Positions 57,824 through 64,000 of a stretch of 64,000 bases of DNA are shown here, piece after piece. Source of the DNA: Artocarpus heterophyllus. Lineage: Eukaryota; Streptophyta; Magnoliopsida; Rosales; Moraceae. The stretch lies in contig CM046353.1 in NCBI GenBank assembly GCA_025403435.1, positions 12,944,836-13,008,835 on the forward strand, given 5' to 3'. How positions within the stretch are numbered: the stretch's first letter is position 1; every line of letters starts with the position of its first letter. The notes under the pieces are model-generated. The model was not told the origin of the DNA. It ran no database searches and saw nothing but the letters and a program-made list of their open reading frames with translations. A program made the translations under genes and the position numbers.

Positions 57824-60800
57824 GTAGTAAGGCTAGGATCTAGGAAGATTTGACGCAGTTCTGCCTTCATCATTGTTCCTTTCCTTTCCTTTTTTTTTTT
57901 GACGTGCCTTCTTTACCGTTTTTTCTCTTTTCTGTGATGTGCCTTCATTGCTGTCATCTTCTTGCAATATCTTGCGGAATTCCTCAAATTCAAGTCCTCT
58001 CTTTTTCCTTTTTCTTTGTCGACCTTCATAGCTAGTTACTTATAAAAATGTCAAAAACGACATCTTCCGGCCCTGCGGTTCAACAATCCCAGCCAATGGA
58101 GGAGGAGCAGATACCACGTACCATAGGCAAACTACAGAACATCCAACCCCTGCGTATCGACTTAATGGTAGAAACTATCTGAAATGGTCTCAATTGGTTC
58201 GGACCTATCTAAAAGGGAAAGGAAAACTGAGCCACTTGTTGGGGACTGGAACGAAGAAAAAAGAGGCAGGTTTTGAAACGTAGGACGAGGAAGACTCGAT
58301 GATCATGTCTTGGTTGTGGAATTCCATGACAACCCAAATTAGTGATAGATGCATGTTCCTGTCGAATGCAAAGGCAATCTGGGATGCTCTAAATCAGATT
58401 TATTCCAAGGTCCGTGACACAGAACTGATTACAAAATTAAGACCAAGAAGGCAACAACAAAACATGGGAATAAAACCATGACGTAATATGCTAATTTCCT
58501 ACAAAACTAGTGGCAAGAACTTAATTATTACCGAGTGATTGGTTTAAAATGCAGTGAATGTGCAGTCGTAATAAAAAATTTCAATGTAAAGGATTGAATT
58601 TATGACTTTCTTGCAGGTTTAAATTCTGAATATGATCAGGTGAAAGTTCAGATTCTAGAAAAGATAGAGGTACTGTCTCTTAATGAGACAATCTCATTGA
58701 TTAGGGCTAAAGAGAGTCGAAGAGGAGTTATGTTGGAACCCCAATCGGCTGATGGCTCTGCACTCGTTGCGTCTGGTAACAAACAGTGAAGTCTTACCTT
58801 TGAAGAGCCTCCAAACGCTAAACATGGATGGGCAGAATTATCAAAGAGGGCAAGCCGTGATGATCTCTGGTGTACTTAGTGCAAAAAGCCGTGACATACG
58901 TAAGACCATTGCTGGAAATTGCATAGGAAACTAGACAGCCGTTAGTGGGGGAATAAAGGAGGACAACAACAACGACAACAAGGTCACCCATATGGCTTCA
59001 CAAGCTACACAAGATCAAACACAAGGACTCGGAGGATTCAACAATGAAGAAATAGGAAAGTTGAGAAGTCTACTGAGGTCACTTGAGAAGTCCTCATCTA
59101 GTTCTTACTCTTTAACCCTCTTAGGTGAATCTTCATTTTCTTTTGCATTAAATTTTCCTGATAAATTGCTGTGGATTCATGGATTATAGATGCAGGAGCC
59201 ACAAATCATATGATTTATACCTCAACACAGTTCATAACCTATAGCCCATGTCTAAGCAGTAGGAAAATCACTGTCGTCGATGGAACTACAACCATAGTGG
59301 CAGGTGTAGGAGATTTCCACATTACCCCTAGTCTTGTCCTTAAAAATGTCTTACATGTTCCAAAATTATCCACTAACCTTGTGTCCGTTCAAAAGCTTAC
59401 CAAAGACTTACATTGCCATGTCACGTTTTACTCTTCTTACTGTGAATTTCAGGACCAGGGTTCGGAGAGGATTATCGGACATGCTAAGGAGAAGGATGGA
59501 CTTTATTATCTCAAGACATGCAACCAACTGAATATGATCAAGACAAATTTATCCACTTCGTACCTTTCTTCATCCAATAAAGATGTTATCTGGTTACACC
59601 ATTTTCACCTCAGACATCCGTATTTTGTAGTTTTAAAAAATATGTTTCCTTCTTCATTTAAGGGATTAGATATTAGAAATTTCCATTGTGACATTTGTGA
59701 GTATGCAAAACACACTTGGGTATCGTTTTCCATTAGCAATAAAAGAAGTTTACTTCTTTCTATTTAATTCACAGTAATATATAGGGACCCTCAATAGTTC
59801 CAAATATTTCTGGTTCTCGGGGGTGTGTTTCTTTCATAGATGATTGCGCTAAGATCTCTTGGATATTCTTACTCAAAATAAAAGTGATTCAAGTCTTATT
59901 TTTCCAAATTTCCATACAATGATCCAAAACCAGTTTGGTACAAAAATAAAAAGGGTTAGGACTAATAATGCTTGAAACTATTTCAATTAAATCTTGTGTC
60001 TTTTCAAAAAGAAGGAATTATTCATGCGCCATTTTGTATTACTGCATAACAAAATGGGGTAGCTGAGAGGAAAAATTGTCATCTTGTAGACAATACACAA
60101 GCACTCTTGTTTCATCACAATGTACCAAAACATTATTGGGGGGAAGCAGCGCTTACATCTGTTCACATCATAAACAAAATTCCTTCCCGAGTCTTGGAAT
60201 GGAAGTTCTTTTCAATTTCTATCACAACCTGAGTGTCACAAGCAATCTTACTTCTCGGGTATTTGGGTGTACTTCGTTTGTCCGTGTCCATAACCATAAC
60301 CTGGAAAAATTGGATCTTAGAGCCATTAAATTTGTGTTTATAGAATACTTGGCTACTCAGAAATGCTTCAAATGCTTCCATCCACCCACCATAAAACTAT
60401 GTGTCTCAGTCAATGTCACATTTATGGAAGGGAAACTGCATTTTACCAAACTTTATCTTCAAGAAAAGACATCTATCATGGAAGATAAGGATTTTCTTCT
60501 ACTTGAGTTACCTTCTTCCACTTCATTGAAGTCACCACCACTAAAAACAAATTCCCAGTCTGAGTCTTCTGTCCCCTCTAAGTCTAAGTCTCATGTTCCA
60601 TCTACTCCCGGTCCATCTAAGTCTCTAGTAAGGGATAGTAGAGTTTTCGATCATTTTCAGTTTGACCAAGTATACTTGAGGGGAGCAAGCTCCAACTCTG
60701 GATTTGAGGCAAGCTCCAGTCACCAATCCGAGCCTTGAGAATGAGGTAACAATATCTGAACCCACCTCACCTACTGATGACCAACTTCCTAAAACTCAAA

Positions 60801-61810
60801 GAATGGACCTAGACATACTCATAGATATTAGGAAAAGTACTAGAGAGTGCACCAAACGACCACTATACCTTCTATCCCATTTCATATCCTTTAAAAAAAT
60901 TTCACTAGCCCGTAAGAGTTTTGTCATCAGTCTAGATGAAGTTTCTATCCTAAACATTTTATCTGAGGCATTATCCAAAGAGGAATGGAGAAAAGTTATG
61001 AGGGTTGAAATGGATGCATTGGAACAAAAAAAATGAAACATGGGAACTAGTTGATCTACTAAACGAAAGAAATCAGTAGAATGTAGGTGGGTTTTCTCCC
61101 TGAAGTTTAAGGCCAACGGATCACTAGAGTGTTACAAAGCAAGACTAGTTACTAAGGGGTACACTTATACATATGAAGTTAAATATCAAGAGACTTTTGC
61201 ACTTGTAGAAAAAATGAATATTGTGAGGATACTATTGGCACTAGCTGCTAGTTTTAATTGCGGACTACAACAGTATGATGTGAAGAATGCCTTTCTCTAT
61301 GGTGATTTAGAAGAAAAAATCTATATGAGCATCCCACCGGGATTTGGAGGAGTTGAAGGGAATATGGTATGTCGGTTAAAGAAAGCTTTGTACGAAACAA
61401 TCTCCACATGCTTGATTTGGAAGATTTATTAAGGTAATGTTAGCTATAGGATACAAGCAAAGTCATGGAGATCACACACTTTTCATCAAGCATTCAACCT
61501 CAGGGGAAGTCACAACCTTGATTGTTTATGTAGATGACATAATTGTGACTGAAAATGATGAAAAAGAAAAGCAAGCTTTAAGGCAGTGTCTGATCAAGTA
61601 ATCTAAGATAAAAGATTTGGAAGATTGAAATACTTTCTTAGGATTGAAGTAGCTTACTCCAGTCAAGGAATCTTCATTTCTCAGCAAAGGTATGTTACTG
61701 ATCTCCTAAAGGAAATAGGAATGTTAGCAAGCAAACCGGTTGCACCAACTATTGAGCATAACCATATACTTGGAGAGGTTGTTGAAGATCAAGCAATAGA
61801 CAAAGAAATG

Positions 61811-62156
61811 TGTAGAATATTGTAGGATAATATTTACAGCTATCAATTTGATGATTAGTGTCCTAGCTGTCAGATTTGAGGATTAGTGTCCTAGGATATT
61901 GCTGAGATTATGGGCTGATTTGATACTTTCCTGATTATGGGCTGATTTGATACTTTCCTGATTATGGGCTGATTTGATGCTTTCCTGATTATGGGCTGAT
62001 TTGATGCTTTCCTGATTTCTAGCAATTACTATTATCTAGGAGATTTGTTAGGAGAATTGTTAGGATTTTCTAGATGAATAATCTCCTATTAAAAGGGCTG
62101 TATTGTATGTTAATATTCAAAGGAAAATACAATAAAAACTTTTCTCAATTTCCTCA
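61811..62156 (+). mobile_element. 346-bp solo LTR H inside the copia G RNase H region, AAATG target duplication
   Basis: TGTAGAATATTG...TTTCCTCA, flanked by AAATG at 61806-61810 and 62157-62161. Removing it and one AAATG rejoins DKEM to YQRLLRKL in a single frame, which proves the borders. Contains four 27-bp tandem units at 61906-62013 and an A-rich AATACAATAAAAAC near its end. Confidence 0.92.
61906..62013 (+). repeat. Four 27-bp tandem repeats in solo LTR H
   Basis: Units begin at 61906, 61933, 61960 and 61987, each starting GATTATGGGCTGATTTGAT. The first two have ATACTTTCCT and the last two ATGCTTTCCT, so the pair was likely duplicated stepwise. Confidence 0.95.
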
Positions 62157-62829
62157 AAATGTACCAAAGATTACTTAGAAAGCTCATCTATCTTTCTCAT
62201 ACACAGTCAGACATAGCAAACTTTGTGAGTGTCATCAATCAATTCATGCATGCCCCCAAGGAGGTCCATCTACAATTTATTGACAAAAAGCTTCGTTACT
62301 TGAAAACCTATTCTGGAAAAGGGATAATGTTCAGAGGAACCCTAAAATTGTTCTTGAAGCCTACACTGATGCGGATTATAGAGGGTCTTCTGTAGATCGG
62401 AGGTCTACTTCAAGTCATTGTGCCTTCCTTGGAGGAAATTTAATAACATGACGAAGCAAGAAACAGAATATTGTAGCCTGGTGGAGTGCAGAAGCTGAGT
62501 TTAGAGCAATAGCTCAAGGAGTCTGTGAATTGTTATGGTTGAAAATTATACTGGATGATTTGAAGATTAAATGGAGTGGGCCAATGAGGCTCTACTGCGA
62601 CAATAAGTCAGCCATTAGCATTGCACATAATCCAGTACAATATGACTGAACTAAACACATTGAGACGGACAGACATTTTATAGAGGAGAAACAAGAAAGC
62701 AGGTTGATTTGTGCACCATACATTCCCACAAGTGGTCAATTAGCAGATGTGCTAACAAAGGGATTTAAGAGTGGTACTTTTTTAGGAGATTATTGGCAAG
62801 CTGGGAATGGATGATATCTATTCACCAAC

Positions 62830-62840
62830 TTGAGGGGGAA
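62830..62840 (+). other. Polypurine tract of copia G
   Basis: TTGAGGGGGAA lies directly before the 3' LTR, the usual copia second-strand priming sequence. Confidence 0.9.
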
Positions 62841-63096
62841 TGTGGAAAGATACGATTTTATTGTTGTTTAATCTTTCTTGTTTTTTGTGATTTGATTAGT
62901 GTTATAAATCTATATGTAGTTGTTCTTGGAGGTCAGAGATGTGATTGAGGGAAAGTCAAAGATTACAATATTAAGGATTTCCTGATTTAGCTAGTTCCTT
63001 ATTTTATTTTGGTGTAAATTTTTGTATATAGCCTGATAGAGGCTTGTGTAATTTATACAGATCAATGTGAGTTTTTCAATACCAGTTTTTCCCACA
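62841..63096 (+). repeat. 3' LTR of copia G
   Basis: 256 bp, TGTGGAAAGATACGA...TTTTTCCCACA, the same length as the 5' LTR but with many substitutions. Confidence 0.95.
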
Positions 63097-64000
63097 GGTT
63101 ATAACATAAATCTTCCAAACTTTCACTGTTACCTATTAATCTAATTAGCACTCAAATTGTTAAACTCTTGCCCACCTTCCCACACTTTTTCATCCTGTTT
63201 TGAAAAGCTTCTTGAGAAAGCTGCATTCAACTAGATGCAGCTCAAAAATCTTCTAAAAGGTAAAACTGTAACAAAACTATCAATTAACTGCTAAAACTTA
63301 TAAGTGGCTTCTGAGCCTTGTAATTGTGTTCTGATTGCAAATATGCTTAGTTTGGGTTATTGAAAATAGTTTAAGGCTGTTTAGCTGAGAGGTTTCTGCC
63401 ACAAACTCAGTTATGAACAGTGTAAAGCTTTCACATGGTACAGTAATAATAAAAAAAATTGCTAAAGTGTAAAGCTCTCAAATGCTACAGTAAAAGTGGT
63501 TATAACCAACGGTTCCCACCATTTTTCCAAACACCCTCTAAATCTTTAATTGCATGTTTTTCAACACGTTCCCAATTCTTGCAATCAAAAGCTAGATGGC
63601 ATCGCGAAGGATGATATTTATTTAAAGTCAATTAGTGTGGTCATTCTGTTTTAGCACCACATTAAAGCCTAATAGATGCAAAATTTAGAAACTTCGAACT
63701 ATATACAAAGCAGCCAAGAATAGTGAAAGTAAACATTAGAAGCACCAAAGCATGGGTAATAGAAGACTTGGTCATGCATTTGGAATAAACAGGATATAGT
63801 TTTCCAGCCGATAAAAAATGGCATAGAAAAGAAATATAGCTGAAATACCAGTAATTAACAAATAGACTCAAGGATAGATATTCAACATGGTGTTTTACAG
63901 CCTCAATATAAACTCATTACTGCTACATATCATGTGTAGTTCACACGTGAACATTAATAGTGTCAATTCTCTAAGATCAACCAATTACGAACCGAAGAAG
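63097..64000. other. Downstream flank of copia G; expected PRR7 first exon not found
   Basis: Continues the host sequence after the copia insertion. I looked on the minus strand for the N-terminal receiver motif (a DD pair followed by a variable receiver helix) and did not see it. Apart from the MITE at 63375-63535 no feature is supported; the 69-codon frame at 63662-63871 is not recognised. Confidence 0.5.
63375..63535 (-). repeat. MITE family M1, copy 3
   Basis: In reverse complement it reads GGGTGTTTGGAAAAATGG and later GTGAAAGCTTTACACTG, ending CTAAACAGCC. It matches copy 1 (655-826) along its whole length. Confidence 0.65.

Larger units (their letters stand above)
58048..62829 (+). pseudogene. 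Copia G gag-pol polyprotein (degenerate)
   Basis: ATG at 58048 (MSKTTSSGPAVQQSQPMEEE). Pieces in order: gag with MSWLWNSMTTQISD (58310); protease WIIDAGATNHMIYTS (59180); pre-integrase region VIWLHHFHLRHP (59585) and HCDICEYAKH; integrase remnants 59800-60480; reverse transcriptase [20 protein letters not shown] (61270) and the catalytic VYVDDIIV (61530); RNase H start YQRLLRKLIYLSHTQSDIAN (62160) and its end to about 62820. Multiple frameshifts and stops lie between pieces. Order protease-integrase-RT-RNase H is diagnostic for copia. Non-functional. Confidence 0.9.
57555..63096 (+). mobile_element. Full-length, old Ty1/copia retrotransposon G with GGTTA target duplication
   Basis: 5542 bp with 256-bp LTRs at both ends, flanked by GGTTA at 57550-57554 and 63097-63101. 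It has a primer-binding site (57811), gag to RNase H on the plus strand and a polypurine tract before the 3' LTR. The LTRs differ at roughly 30 positions by eye, so the insertion is old. The polyprotein is full of stops and frameshifts. It is inserted in the PRR7 pseudogene upstream of its first visible exon and carries a younger solo LTR (61811-62156). Confidence 0.95.

Overview
This window is nuclear DNA from a flowering plant, most likely a eudicot. The genes have spliced exons with GT/AG introns, the background is AT-rich, and most of the sequence is nested LTR retrotransposons, solo LTRs, a hAT element and MITEs. Nothing prokaryotic, organellar or viral was found. The species cannot be named from sequence alone.

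Layout. (1) 1.9-4.8 kb, minus strand: a five-exon receptor-like cytoplasmic kinase, closest to PBL7/CDL1, intact apart from one extra base in exon 2. (2) 7.2-9.3 kb: the first exon of a class I KNOX homeobox gene, cut by a solo LTR just before its splice donor. (3) 12.3-28.5 kb: a nest of LTR elements. A truncated copia element (12.3-16.2 kb) lies against a decayed copia polyprotein. That polyprotein is split by a complete, very young Tekay-type gypsy element (16,685-25,524) and by a 2-kb solo LTR (25,739-27,747). (4) 28.5-36.4 kb: intergenic DNA with MITEs, microsatellites and a 28-30 bp minisatellite that is interrupted by another solo LTR. (5) 36.5-39.9 kb, plus strand: an apparently intact five-exon gene for Elongator subunit ELP6. 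(6) 43.4-53.1 kb: a tandem repeat broken by a solo LTR, then a hAT transposase pseudogene. The hAT gene is itself interrupted by a 3-kb non-coding insertion and a GC-rich 284-bp palindrome. (7) 53.7-57.5 kb, minus strand: a multi-exon pseudogene of the circadian pseudo-response regulator PRR7, ending in the CCT domain. (8) 57.6-63.1 kb: a full-length but old copia element inserted in the PRR7 pseudogene, with a 346-bp solo LTR inside its own coding region.

How it fits together. In Arabidopsis, CDL1/PBL7 (At5g02800) and PRR7 (At5g02810) are neighbours. Here their homologues lie on the same strand about 49 kb apart, and both are damaged. The simplest reading is a conserved gene pair whose spacing was expanded by transposons and whose members are being lost, as on a fractionating duplicate chromosome segment. 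ELP6 is the only complete, undamaged gene seen. Seven LTR-element boundaries are fixed by terminal TG/CA (or one-base variants) plus 5-bp target-site duplications; five of these are solo LTRs, so LTR-LTR recombination has been frequent.

No previously undescribed multi-gene system was found. The most unusual non-coding signals are arrays of a near-palindromic TTCGGCCTGCCGAA-like motif shared by unrelated LTR families, and the 284-bp palindrome.
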